Shown: positions 9,242-18,092, counted from the first letter of the stretch. The stretch is DNA of 64,000 nucleotides from Anaerolineae bacterium (GCA_030432295.1 JAUIHI010000006.1:1-64000); one strand, 5' to 3'. Notes: generated by a model from the letters alone, not told the origin. Made by a program: numbers and translations.

Positions 9242-11116
9242 CTATCCAATCACACTGTGTGAAATTGCAAAGCCACTCTCTGCCCGCACCGGATTCTCGC
9301 CATCCACCACCCAATCCCCGCGACCGCTCTCCCTATCGGCCACCCAAAAGCGGTAGAAATGCTCGCCCGGCGCAAAGCAAAATACGCCATGCCACCAGCC
9401 TTTGCCTGCCTCTTCCAAATATAGACGATTTGGCTGCCAATGGTTGAACGATCCGACCAGACTGACCGACCGGGCCTGGGGCGCATACATTCCCAAATAA
9501 ACGGTTCTATCCGCTTCGCCGATGGGGGCATCGACACTTTCCGAGGAATCTACCGCTACTCTAACCGGAATCCCCAATTTGCGCAAACTGTCGGTGGAAA
9601 TCGCTGTGCCGCTGATGGGCAGCCCGGCCAATGGGCCGCCGTGACGACGCAGGGCCAGGGCCACGGCCCGCCCCGGCTGCAACAGGCCGTGGCCGGTCTG
9701 TTCGTCGGGCAGATGGCGCAGGGGCAGGCTGCTCTCCACCACCAGTTGTTTCAGTTGATAGGGCGTCAGCTTCGGATTCGCTTCCAGCATCTGGGCTGTG
9801 GTGGCGGCCACCAGCGGCGCGGCCACACTCGTGCCGTCCACGTGCTGGGCGTGGCGGTGTACCCATTTGTGGGGATTCATGCGCAGCAGCAGCGCCTCGC
9901 GCACAGCCTCGTCGCTGGCCGTGCGGATGGCCCAGGTCAGCTTCAACACCGAATGCCACTCGTCCAGAATGTGGCGTGCGCCGTCACCGTCGCCATTTTG
10001 TAGGGCTTCCCAGGCCCGGCCCAGCACCCACAGTTCCCGGAAGAGCGGGCTGACCGGCAGAATCGGCCCCGCCAGCCAGACCGCGGGGGCCAGAATTTCC
10101 GGCTTGGGGATGTGCCAGGCGTCCACCTGACTTTGCCCCCAACTGTGATGATAGAGGCGCAGACCGTCCACTTCGCCCGGTCGATCTGCCCGCCAGCGAC
10201 GGTTGGCGTCGTCAATGCCGCCGACGGTCAGCGCGGAGGGGGCCTGGGCTGGAGCCAGCAGCCGCTCCTGGCCGGAGTTGCCAGCGGCCACCACCACCAG
10301 CACCCCCCGCCGGGTCAGCTCCTCCACGGCCAGGCAGAGCGGATTCTCCCACCAGGGCTGGGGATAGTCGCCGCCCACACTCACATTCACCACCCGCACG
10401 CCGTAGCGCTGCCAGTTGTCCTCCCGCAGCAGCCAACGCAACCCGCCCAAAATGTCCTCTTCCGGGATGCTGCCGTTGGGCCGCCCGACTTTGATGGGCA
10501 GCAGCCCGGCTTGGGGTGCATAGCCCCGGTGCAGCCCGCCGCTCAGTTGGCCGTTGCCCGCGGCGATGACCGTCGTCATCTGCCCGTGCCAGGAGTTGCC
10601 CGCGTCGCTCCACAGGCTCGGCGCATCCACACCCATGCCCTGATGTCCTTCGGTCAGATTGACGTACTGGCGGATGCGGTTGGGTCGCTTTTCCAGGGCC
10701 AGACGGATACGGGCTACATCCGTATCAAGCGACGCGATGTCCAGGCTGGGATCGACGGCCTCGCCCAAATCCGGGTGGGGGTAGTAGCCACTGTCCAGAA
10801 AGGCGATTGTCACGCCCCGACCCGTATAGCCGGGGTGGTGGGGCAGGCGCTGGGTCAATCCCAGTAGGCCGTATTCCGATGGGTGATAGTAGGGAAAAGT
10901 CGTGCGGGGGAATGTCTGGGCGTTGAGGGGGCGTTGGGAACGGGTGCGGGCGTGGCGGCGGGCGAAGTTCAGAGCGCAGTCCGGACAGAGACCGTCGCTC
11001 GGCTGCCAGGTCGGATGTTCTTGCTCGATCAGTCGGCGTACAGGCAGGGTGACATTCGTCGTCTTTGCCAGCAGTTCCGGGTGGACCGCGCCGCCGCAGA
11101 GAGGGCAGGACTCCAC
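9242..11116 (-). CDS. Subtilisin-family (S8) serine protease with CBM48-like C-terminus
   Basis: A 624-residue protein starting at GTG 11114-11116. An N-terminal zinc-ribbon-like pair (CPLCGG ... CPDC, residues 4-47) precedes the S8 domain. The catalytic triad is Asp108 (AFLDSGYYPH), His177 (NSWHGQMT) and Ser430 (DGTSVAAP), with oxyanion Asn280 (AAGNSG). There is no signal peptide, so an intracellular role is likely. The last ~90 residues (VYLGMYAPQARSVSLVGSFNHW ... FYRFWVAD) look like an early-set CBM48/AMPK glycogen-binding module, which is rare on subtilases. The GTG overlaps the TAG of the preceding small gene by one base, so the two are coupled. Confidence 0.88.
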   Translation of the reverse strand: MESCPLCGGAVHPELLAKTTNVTLPVRRLIEQEHPTWQPSDGLCPDCALNFARRHARTRSQRPLNAQTFPRTTFPYYHPSEYGLLGLTQRLPHHPGYTGRGVTIAFLDSGYYPHPDLGEAVDPSLDIASLDTDVARIRLALEKRPNRIRQYVNLTEGHQGMGVDAPSLWSDAGNSWHGQMTTVIAAGNGQLSGGLHRGYAPQAGLLPIKVGRPNGSIPEEDILGGLRWLLREDNWQRYGVRVVNVSVGGDYPQPWWENPLCLAVEELTRRGVLVVVAAGNSGQERLLAPAQAPSALTVGGIDDANRRWRADRPGEVDGLRLYHHSWGQSQVDAWHIPKPEILAPAVWLAGPILPVSPLFRELWVLGRAWEALQNGDGDGARHILDEWHSVLKLTWAIRTASDEAVREALLLRMNPHKWVHRHAQHVDGTSVAAPLVAATTAQMLEANPKLTPYQLKQLVVESSLPLRHLPDEQTGHGLLQPGRAVALALRRHGGPLAGLPISGTAISTDSLRKLGIPVRVAVDSSESVDAPIGEADRTVYLGMYAPQARSVSLVGSFNHWQPNRLYLEEAGKGWWHGVFCFAPGEHFYRFWVADRESGRGDWVVDGENPVRAESGFAISHSVIG

Positions 11117-11532
11117 TAACTCTCCTCGGCTCCGTCAGCAAACCACTCGTCCAGGCCGATGCCGAATCCCCGCTGCCCGGATTCCGGGTCCCGGAATTCC
11201 AGCACCAGGGGAAATTCCTGGCGGTCCACCATTTTTGCGTCGGCGTTGAAGCCCACCGACAATTCGGCTATCATCCGATAGTCCCCGCCGGGGATGGGGT
11301 CTTTCAGATGAAAAGTATTGTTGAGCTTTGTGTCGGTCTGGGCCAGCAGCACAAGACTGTTGTTCTCGCTGCCGTCCGGGTTGATCAGCCGCAGTTCTAC
11401 ATTGGGCGAATCGCCATCCAGCAGGGCAGGCAGCCAGATACGCACCCAAAGCCGGTGCAGGTCCGGGTAGGGATAGATGAGGATATGTTCAAAGCGCAGG
11501 GTGGCGCTGTCGTCGAAAAAGTTGATTTCCAT
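11116..11532 (-). CDS. Hypothetical protein coupled to the subtilase
   Basis: A 138-residue protein starting at ATG 11530-11532 (MEINFFDDSATLRFEHI). The longer open frame upstream runs through repeat sequence and the tRNA-Sec gene, so it is rejected. The sequence is beta-rich (LRFEHILIYPYPDLHRLWVRIWLP, PIPGGDYRMIAEL) with no signal peptide and no recognised catalytic motif. It may be a small beta-sandwich. Stop TAG shares a base with the GTG of the subtilase, which suggests a partner, inhibitor or chaperone of the protease; this is inferred from coupling alone. Confidence 0.65.
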   Translation of the reverse strand: MEINFFDDSATLRFEHILIYPYPDLHRLWVRIWLPALLDGDSPNVELRLINPDGSENNSLVLLAQTDTKLNNTFHLKDPIPGGDYRMIAELSVGFNADAKMVDRQEFPLVLEFRDPESGQRGFGIGLDEWFADGAEES

Positions 11533-11615
11533 AGGGTTGCGAGGGGCGAATTGCAAAATCAACACCCGCAGACCGCCCCTTTTGCCTTTCCTTTTTGCCT
11601 TTTGCCTTTCACAAG

Positions 11616-11711
11616 CGGGAGGGCGTGGGAGTCGAACCCACCGCAGCCGGCTCTGCGCCACCTGCCACTGATTTTGAAGACCAGGGCGCCCACCGGGACA
11701 CATCCCCCCCC
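11616..11711 (-). tRNA. selC: tRNA-Sec (anticodon TCA), selenocysteine
   Basis: On the minus strand a 96-nt tRNA can be folded with the selC hallmarks. The acceptor 5' strand is eight G (11704-11711) opposite GCCCTCCC (11617-11624), 7 of 8 pairing with one G-U, then discriminator G. The D stem has 6 bp (GTGTCC/GGGCGC) with the 4-nt loop CGGT, as in E. coli selC. The anticodon stem is CTGGT/ATCAG with loop CTTCAAA, giving anticodon TCA. A long variable arm contains GCAG/CTGC and GGC/GCC, and the T arm is GTGGG-TTCGACT-CCCAC. CCA is not encoded. It implies UGA decoding as selenocysteine elsewhere in the genome. Confidence 0.88.
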
Positions 11712-11858
11712 ATTCGATCTATTGTAGCGGAGGGGGAAGGGATCGGGGAAATTGTGGATGGTGCATCCGACACTTCTCTTTGCCCCCATCTCTCCCCCGT
11801 GCTATTCTGTGGGAGCAGATTTTGCGCGCACATCACCCAATCACCCGAGGATGCACCC

Positions 11859-14114
11859 ATGGCTTCTGCTGCCACCGATACAGCACCCGCCGAACCGACA
11901 ACCATCGAAAAACTGCGAGGGCTGCGCTGGTCGATTGCCTCCAACTCGGCCAATACCGTCTTTGTACAATACACTTTCTTCGGCTCTATTTTCGTCCTCT
12001 TCCTCAACGAACTGGGGCTGAGCAAAGGACAGATCGGCTTTCTGCTCTCCCTGCTCCCCTTCACTGGGCTGATCTCCATTTTCATCGCGCCGGCGGTAGC
12101 CCGCTTTGGTTACAAACGCACGTATGTCACCGCCTGGGCCGGGCGCACGGCGATCGCCACATTTATGCTGCTCACCCCCTGGGTTGCCAATACCTATGGG
12201 TTGAATGCGACCCTCGTTTTCATCTCTTTTACGGTCGCCGCCTTTTCCCTCGTCCGTTCGATTGGGATGACGGCCAATATGCCCTGGGTGCAGGAATATG
12301 TGCCGGACACAATGCGGGGCAAATATACGGCTACCAACAATACTTTTGCATCGGTCGTCGGCTTTGCCGCGGTCAGTCTCGGCGGTTTTGTGCTGGGACG
12401 CATCGCCGGTCTGCCCGGTTTTGTGGTTCTAATCAGCGTGGGCATTGTGGGTGGGATCGTCTCCACCTGGCTGGCCTCGTTTATCCCCGGCGGCGCGCCC
12501 GTGCCCAACCGCCCGGAACAGAAACGCCAGCGGGATTTGGGCACAGCCCTGCGCGATGGCAATTATATGCGCTATCTGGTCGGCGTGGCTTTGCTGACCC
12601 TGGCAACGGTTCCCCTCGGCTCATTCCTGCCTCTTTATATGCGGGAGGAAGTGGGGTTGCTGCCGGGCAATATCGTCCTGCTTCAGATCGGGACCCTGGC
12701 CGGTGGGCTGGCTACCAGCTTTGCCTGGGGCTGGGCCGCAGACCGCTACGGCAGCAAACCGGTGATGCTCTGGGGGTTGCTCCTACGCATGTCCCTGCCT
12801 TTGCTGTGGATGTTTATGCCCAAAAACTCGCCCATCAGCCTCTACGTGGCCCTGGGCATCGCCCTCTTCCAGGGGCTGGCGGATATGGGCTGGGGCATCG
12901 GCTCGGCCCGGATGCTCTATGTGAGTATTGTGCCCAACGCCAAACGCTCGGACTATATGGCCCTTTACACGGCCTGGACGGGTATCGCCGGTGGCATCAG
13001 CCAACTGGTGGGTGGTCAATTGCTGCAAGCCTCTCAGGGTGTCACAGGACAGTTCTTTTTTGTTTCCCTCAACCCCTACATTCCCCTCTTTGGCCTGGCA
13101 CTGGTGCTGCCCCTGGTCAGCCTGCTGATTATGCGGGCCATCCGTCTGACCGAAAGTCTCGGCATGGGCGAATTTGTGGGTATTTTCCTGCGCGGCAACC
13201 CTTTCCTGGCCATGTCATCGCTTGTCCGTTATCATCTGGCCAAGGACGAGCAATCCACCCTTCTGGTCACAGAACGGTTGGGCCAGACCCGCAGTCGGCT
13301 GGCCGTGGAAGAGCTGCTCGAAGCCCTGCAGGACCCCCGCTTCAATGTGCGCTTCGAGGCGATTATCGCCATCTCCCGGATGCCCGCGGACCCTCGCCTG
13401 ACCGCTGCGCTGGTCGAGATTCTCCACGGCAGCGAACTGGCCCTTTCGGTGGTGGCGGCCTGGGCGCTGGGACGCATCGGCGATCCGTCTGCCCACGACG
13501 CACTGGTGCGGGGGCTGGATTCGGACTTCCGCTCGATTCAGGCCCACAGCGTGCGCGCGTTGGGGTCCCTGGGCAACCCGGATGTGGCGGCTGTGCTGAT
13601 GGAACGACTACAAGGGGAGGACAACCGGGGATTGCAGATGGCCTATGCCTCAGCGCTCGGCCAATTGGGCGCGACAGAGGCTGTGCAGGAACTGCTCGCC
13701 CTTCTGCGGGGAACAGACAATCCCGGCGCACGGCTGGAAGTAGCCCTCGCGGTCGGGCGGTTGGTTGGCAACGAAAACAACTTTGTCCAACTGGCCCGCA
13801 ATGTGCGCTCGGACCCGGGCACAACTCTAGCCCAGGCTGTGCAGGGGTTGAAGCGGCGGCTGAATCGGGGCGACGCCGACGCCGATGCCCTGCGCTCTCT
13901 GCTGGACCGGGAGACAGCGGTTCTCGGCCAGGGCGATATGGAGAGCGGCTCCCGTTCGTTGGGCCAACTCATCCGCCAAATGCCCCTGGAACGTTTCGAC
14001 GCCACTTCCCAGGCCATTCTCGCCGAATGTGCCGACCGTCTGGAAGAGAGCGGCGCAAAGCATATCGAGTACGCGATTTTGGCATTGCATACCCTGGACG
14101 CGGGGTGGAAATAG
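11859..14114 (+). CDS. MFS transporter fused to C-terminal HEAT repeats
   Basis: A 751-residue protein starting at ATG 11859-11861 (MASAATDTAPAEP). The frame is open upstream only through the selC region. The first ~430 residues carry about 12 hydrophobic segments of the major facilitator type, with RFGYKRTYVTAWAGR and DRYGSKPVMLWG as the conserved loop-2/loop-8 motifs. From about residue 450 a soluble domain of HEAT-like helical pairs follows (LLEALQDPRFNVRFEAIIAIS, ALVRGLDSDFRSIQAHSVRALG, LMERLQGEDNRGLQMAYASALG). The HEAT part probably sits in the cytoplasm and binds a partner. The transported substrate is unknown. Confidence 0.85.
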   Translation: MASAATDTAPAEPTTIEKLRGLRWSIASNSANTVFVQYTFFGSIFVLFLNELGLSKGQIGFLLSLLPFTGLISIFIAPAVARFGYKRTYVTAWAGRTAIATFMLLTPWVANTYGLNATLVFISFTVAAFSLVRSIGMTANMPWVQEYVPDTMRGKYTATNNTFASVVGFAAVSLGGFVLGRIAGLPGFVVLISVGIVGGIVSTWLASFIPGGAPVPNRPEQKRQRDLGTALRDGNYMRYLVGVALLTLATVPLGSFLPLYMREEVGLLPGNIVLLQIGTLAGGLATSFAWGWAADRYGSKPVMLWGLLLRMSLPLLWMFMPKNSPISLYVALGIALFQGLADMGWGIGSARMLYVSIVPNAKRSDYMALYTAWTGIAGGISQLVGGQLLQASQGVTGQFFFVSLNPYIPLFGLALVLPLVSLLIMRAIRLTESLGMGEFVGIFLRGNPFLAMSSLVRYHLAKDEQSTLLVTERLGQTRSRLAVEELLEALQDPRFNVRFEAIIAISRMPADPRLTAALVEILHGSELALSVVAAWALGRIGDPSAHDALVRGLDSDFRSIQAHSVRALGSLGNPDVAAVLMERLQGEDNRGLQMAYASALGQLGATEAVQELLALLRGTDNPGARLEVALAVGRLVGNENNFVQLARNVRSDPGTTLAQAVQGLKRRLNRGDADADALRSLLDRETAVLGQGDMESGSRSLGQLIRQMPLERFDATSQAILAECADRLEESGAKHIEYAILALHTLDAGWK

Positions 14115-14117
14115 GGG

Positions 14118-14217
14118 ACGACAGACGGCGGACGACGGACGCCGGACGCCGGACGAACGTATTCTCAGATGAGGGGAAGCCACCTAACGTTCGTCAGTCG
14201 TCCATTGTCCTTCGTCT
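14118..14217. repeat. GACGACGGACG-type palindrome, copy 1
   Basis: GAC-rich left part (14118-14160, ending ACGAACGT) and complementary GTC-rich right part (14187-14217, AACGTTCGTCAGTCGTCC onward) around a 26-base centre. Related copies lie at 53579-53659 and 56291-56365. It sits 3 bases after the stop of the MFS-HEAT gene. Confidence 0.75.
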
Positions 14218-14272
14218 CGGCCATTCCGAATTTACCCGTATACGAATTCGCTCTCTCAACGAAAGGCCCACA

Positions 14273-15817
14273 ATGAACGGCGCAGAAAGTCTGATTCACA
14301 CCCTCGTCAACGGCGGGGTGGATGTCTGTTTTATGAATCCGGGCACATCGGAGATGCACTTTGTGGCCGCGCTGGACAGTGTGCCCCAGATGCGGGGCGT
14401 GCTCTGTCTTTTTGAAGGGGTGGCAACCGGCGCGGCCGATGGCTACGGGCGGATGGTGGGCAAACCAGCGGCGACGTTGCTCCATCTGGGGCCGGGGCTG
14501 GGCAACGGCATTGCCAACCTGCACAACGCGCACAAAGCCCATACCCCGCTGGTCAATGTCGTGGGCGAGCACGCCACTTGGCACATCCAGCACAACGCAC
14601 CCCTGACCGCGGACATCGACGCCCTGGCCCGCACCGTCTCCGGCTGGGTGCGCACGGCCAGCAGTTCGGCCACAGTCGGCGCAGACGGTGCGGCCGCCAT
14701 CGCTGCTGCCCGCACAGGCGCGGGACAGGTCGCCACCCTTATCCTGCCCGGCGACGCGGCCTGGGAAGCGGGCGGAGTGGTGGCAGCGCTTCCACCCACG
14801 CCCCGGCCTGCTGCGATTGGGCCGGAACGGGTAACAGAGGCCGCGGCCCTGCTCCACAACGGACGGCGCACTGCGCTGGTGCTGGGCGAAACGGTGATGG
14901 ACGAGGCGTCCCAGCGTATGGCCAGCCGGGTTGCCGCGGCCACTGGCAGCCAACTGATCGGCGCACGCTCTGGCCGCCGGGTGACGAGAGGGGCGGGTCT
15001 GCCCGTGGTCGATCGCGTCCCCTATCCCGTGGACCAGGCCGTGGCGATGCTCTCCGGCATCGAGCAGGTGATACTGGTCGGAGCGCACCCGCCGGTGGCC
15101 TTCTTCGCCTATCCGGGCAAGCCCAGCCTCCTCGCCCCGCCCGACTGCTATATCCACGAACTGGCCGGCCTGCACAGCGATTGTCTGGCCGCGCTGGCTG
15201 CCCTGGCCGACGAATTGGACGCGCCGGATCGGCTGCACGCACTCCACGAACTCTCCCGGCCCGCCCTGCCCACCGGTCCCATCAGTGTAGAAAAAGTGTG
15301 GGCCGGTCTGGCCGCACTCTTGCCCGAAGGCGCGATTATTTCCGACGAGTCCATCACCTCCGGGCGCAGCGCACACCAGTGGATGTCCGGCGCGCCGCCC
15401 CACGACTGGATGCACATCACCGGCGGCTCCATCGGCCAGGGAATGCCTGCTGCCACCGGCGCGGCCGTGGCCTGCCCGGATCGCCGGGTCTTTGCGATGG
15501 AATCGGACGGCTCCGCGATGTACACATTGCAGGCCCTGTGGACCCAGGCCCGCGAGCAACTGGACGTGACGACGATTCTCTTCGCCAACCGTTCCTATGC
15601 GATTTTGCAGGGAGAACTGCGCAATCTGGCACAGGACGCGTCTGGTCCTAAAGCCGGGGCCGTGCTTTCTCTGGACAATCCGGCCATCGATTGGGTGCAA
15701 CTGGCGCAAGGAATGGGTGTGCCCGCCTGTCGGGTGACAACGGCGGAGGAATATGTGGCCGCGCTGACCGGGGGGATTGAAGAATCGGGTCCGCGCTTTA
15801 TTGAGGTGGTGGTGTGA
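14273..15817 (+). CDS. ThDP-dependent enzyme, acetolactate-synthase-like large subunit
   Basis: A 514-residue thiamine-diphosphate enzyme with the three-domain decarboxylase/ALS fold. The catalytic Glu is in LFEGVATGAADGYGRM, the central domain includes ALVLGETVMDEAS, and the C-terminal ThDP/Mg motif is ESDGSAMYT ... ILFANRSY (DG-x-N spacing). Start ATG 14273 has GAAAGG upstream. The family (MdlC-like/ALS-like) includes benzoylformate decarboxylase and orphan acetolactate synthases. No ilvN regulatory subunit is adjacent, so a catabolic 2-oxo-acid decarboxylase or carboligase is as likely as ALS. Confidence 0.83.
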   Translation: MNGAESLIHTLVNGGVDVCFMNPGTSEMHFVAALDSVPQMRGVLCLFEGVATGAADGYGRMVGKPAATLLHLGPGLGNGIANLHNAHKAHTPLVNVVGEHATWHIQHNAPLTADIDALARTVSGWVRTASSSATVGADGAAAIAAARTGAGQVATLILPGDAAWEAGGVVAALPPTPRPAAIGPERVTEAAALLHNGRRTALVLGETVMDEASQRMASRVAAATGSQLIGARSGRRVTRGAGLPVVDRVPYPVDQAVAMLSGIEQVILVGAHPPVAFFAYPGKPSLLAPPDCYIHELAGLHSDCLAALAALADELDAPDRLHALHELSRPALPTGPISVEKVWAGLAALLPEGAIISDESITSGRSAHQWMSGAPPHDWMHITGGSIGQGMPAATGAAVACPDRRVFAMESDGSAMYTLQALWTQAREQLDVTTILFANRSYAILQGELRNLAQDASGPKAGAVLSLDNPAIDWVQLAQGMGVPACRVTTAEEYVAALTGGIEESGPRFIEVVV

Positions 15818-15876
15818 CCCAAGACGAACCAGCACCGGTTGACTGTCTCCAGGCGAAAATCCTTCCTCTGTTTTGG

Positions 15877-15913
15877 TTTATCGTCTAATTATAGACTATA
15901 ATTAGACGATAAA
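15877..15913. promoter_or_regulatory. 37-bp perfect palindromic operator/promoter of the Fic gene
   Basis: Arms of 18 bases (15877-15894 and 15896-15913, TTTATCGTCTAATTATAG and its complement) flank a single A. The right arm contains TATAAT (15897-15902), and a TTGGTT hexamer lies 18 bp upstream (15873-15878). The palindrome therefore covers the putative -10 and spacer and ends just before the AGGAGG of the Fic gene. It is AT-rich in a GC-rich region. An operator bound by a dimeric repressor, perhaps the winged-helix Fic protein itself, is the natural reading. Confidence 0.75.
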
Positions 15914-15922
15914 GGAGGTGCA

Positions 15923-16951
15923 ATGTTTGAGCCACGTTATCAAGTTTCTCCCCCACTCTTACGCGCCATTAAACAGATTACGCTGCTGGTACACAGGCTG
16001 AATCAAGGCCAGTTGACCCAGCTGCAACTGGCAAAACTGCTCTCAGCCGCGCGCGACCTGTCCACCTACGCTTCCACCAGCATTGAGGGCAATCCACTGC
16101 CCTTGACCGATGTGCGGCGGTTACTCAAAAGCCGTCCCGAATCGGCCCGACAGAGCGAGCAGGAAGTGTTGAACTACAATCAGGTGTTGATCCAACTTCA
16201 GGAGCGCGAGGAGACGGCGTTTACAGCGGAGTTGATTCTGCAAATTCAGCGCGGGGTAACTGCCGGGTTATTGCCACCCCATCAAGTGGGTGCATGGCGA
16301 CAGGAACCGGTAATCGTCCATGAGCCGCGCAGCGGGGATATCGTCTATCTGCCGCCCGACCATCAGGACGTAGCCCGTCTGATGGATGAATTGATCACTT
16401 TTGTGCAGACAGAGCAGGCAAGCCTCGACCCACTTTTGCTGGCTGGCCTTTTCCACAAACAGTTTGTGGTCATCCACCCATTTATCGACGGCAACGGACG
16501 CACAGCGCGACTGGCAACTAATGTTCTGTTGGCCGACCTGGGGCTTGATTTTTTCAAGCTGGTCAGCTTTGAAAACTATTACAACCAAAATGTCACCCGC
16601 TACTTTCAGCGGGTCGGTCTCTTTGGCAACTATTATGAGTTGGCCGACAGCCTCGATTTTACCGCCTGGCTGGAATACTTCGCCGGTGGCATTCTGGATG
16701 AATTGTTGCGTCTGGAGAAATCTCTAATCCAGACAACCGCCACACCCGCTACACGCCTGCACGCGCATCATCAGCAAATATTGGACTACATCGACCAGCA
16801 CGGCTTTGTCACCGATCGGGACTACGCCAAGCTGACCGAGCGGGCCAAAGCTACCCGCAGCCTGGATTTTAGAAAATTGATCGAATTGGGTCTGATTCAA
16901 CGGCACGGGCGCGGGCGCGGCATTTACTACACAAGAGCCGCACAATCGTAG
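15923..16951 (+). CDS. Fic/DOC family protein with C-terminal winged helix
   Basis: A 342-residue protein that is likely an AMP-transferase or related NMP-transferase. The active-site loop is intact: HPFIDGNGRTAR (His185 to Arg196). The N-terminal STSIEGN (residues 51-57) matches the autoinhibitory (S/T)xxxE(G/N) helix of class II Fic proteins, with Glu55 expected to block ATP. The C-terminal ~70 residues (HQQILDYIDQHGFVTDRDYAKLT ... LGLIQRHGRGRGIYY) look like a winged helix, as in Fic proteins that bind DNA. AGGAGG precedes ATG 15923. The gene is preceded by a 37-bp palindrome, so autoregulation is plausible. No separate antitoxin gene is present. Confidence 0.9.
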   Translation: MFEPRYQVSPPLLRAIKQITLLVHRLNQGQLTQLQLAKLLSAARDLSTYASTSIEGNPLPLTDVRRLLKSRPESARQSEQEVLNYNQVLIQLQEREETAFTAELILQIQRGVTAGLLPPHQVGAWRQEPVIVHEPRSGDIVYLPPDHQDVARLMDELITFVQTEQASLDPLLLAGLFHKQFVVIHPFIDGNGRTARLATNVLLADLGLDFFKLVSFENYYNQNVTRYFQRVGLFGNYYELADSLDFTAWLEYFAGGILDELLRLEKSLIQTTATPATRLHAHHQQILDYIDQHGFVTDRDYAKLTERAKATRSLDFRKLIELGLIQRHGRGRGIYYTRAAQS

Positions 16952-16961
16952 GATTTCTCGT

Positions 16962-18092
16962 CTACTCCTTCAACAACTCCCAAAAGACTTTCGCATCGAT
17001 CCCCGCCCGCTCTGCCGCCCGCAGATTCTCGCGCACGTGGGCTGGTGCGGACATCCCCACCAGTGTCGTCGTCAGGGCGGGGGTGCTGCGGTTGAAGTGG
17101 ATGGCCGCTTGCGCGTCGGTCTCCCAGCCGCCCAGGGCATCCATCACCTCTTCCGGCACATTGTCCAGCACTTCCCGCTGCATCAGCCCCGCGGAACCCA
17201 CAGCCACCAGCCCCAATTGACGGGCCACGGCCAGCAGCGGCAGCATCCGCTTCTCCTGCTTCCCCGCAACCACTCCCTCGAAGGGCTGATTGTTCTCCAC
17301 CACCGGCTCCAACATTCCCAAATTGTAGGGGAACTGCACAAAACGGAAGCGGTGCTTTTCGCCGCCCACCTGCCGGGCCATCTCCAGCAATTGGGAAAGG
17401 GGGAGATAGCGCCGGTCGTTGCGCCCCACCCGCAGCCCGTCCCAGGTGGCGATGCCGTAGAAGCGGATGCGCCCATCCGCGACTTCCTGCTCCAGACGCT
17501 CGAAGGCGGCCCGCAGCCGGGCGCGAAACTCGTCGGGGGTGACGTATTGAAGTTGGGTCTCCGGGTTGTGCAGGTAGTAGATGTCAACCGTCTTTAGTCC
17601 CAGATTTTCCAGGCTGACACCGATCTGCTGGCTGAGATAGGCCGGGGCCATACAGTGGACACCGCCCGCCATTTCCAGCGGGGCCAGATTCAATTCTTCC
17701 AGACGGGCCTGGACAAAGGTCAGCCGATCTTCCGGGGGCGCGCCGTCGTAGGGCAGAAATCCGCCTTTTGTGCAGACGATCACCTCATTCCGCTGGGCCT
17801 GGCCGCTGGCAAAAAGGCGGGCCAGCCCCGCGCCCACATCCCTCTCCGAGCGCATGTGGCGATAGTTGACGGCTGTGTCGATGACATTGCAGCCTCCCGA
17901 CACCGCAGCCACAACGCTCTCCACATAGCCCGCCGAAGTCGTGTCGTCTATCCCGCCCTGGTATGTGCCCAGGCCGATGCTGCTCATCTGGAGGCCGTAG
18001 CGGGCGTGGAAATGGTCTGGGGCCAGGTGGGCAAAGCGCTGGGCGTAACGCTGGGTTCCCGCTTGGGTGGCAAAATCAAATTCGTCTGTCAT
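16962..18092 (-). CDS. Aldo/keto reductase
   Basis: A 376-residue NADPH-dependent aldo/keto reductase-type TIM barrel. The catalytic tetrad is complete: Asp72 and Tyr77 (NVIDTAVNYRHMRSE), Lys109 (VIVCTKGG) and His175 (DIYYLHNPE). The C-terminal region (GSAGLMQRE, PALTTTLVGMSAPAHVREN) is the usual NADP-binding end. It is longer than classic AKRs (about 320) because of insertions around residues 115-150. It converges tail-to-tail with the Fic gene (10-nt gap). The substrate is unknown. Confidence 0.9.
   Translation of the reverse strand: MTDEFDFATQAGTQRYAQRFAHLAPDHFHARYGLQMSSIGLGTYQGGIDDTTSAGYVESVVAAVSGGCNVIDTAVNYRHMRSERDVGAGLARLFASGQAQRNEVIVCTKGGFLPYDGAPPEDRLTFVQARLEELNLAPLEMAGGVHCMAPAYLSQQIGVSLENLGLKTVDIYYLHNPETQLQYVTPDEFRARLRAAFERLEQEVADGRIRFYGIATWDGLRVGRNDRRYLPLSQLLEMARQVGGEKHRFRFVQFPYNLGMLEPVVENNQPFEGVVAGKQEKRMLPLLAVARQLGLVAVGSAGLMQREVLDNVPEEVMDALGGWETDAQAAIHFNRSTPALTTTLVGMSAPAHVRENLRAAERAGIDAKVFWELLKE

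Noticed and set aside
11780-15817. A continuous 1345-codon frame across the MFS-HEAT and ThDP-enzyme genes
   Set aside because: Only the last 514 codons match a family. The first part is the +1 shadow of the MFS gene in GC-rich sequence and shows Arg/Gly/Pro/Cys-rich nonsense.
14165-15835. A 556-codon frame antisense to the ThDP enzyme
   Set aside because: Composition is that of a reverse-strand shadow (His/Gly/Arg-rich). The sense strand has full catalytic motifs.
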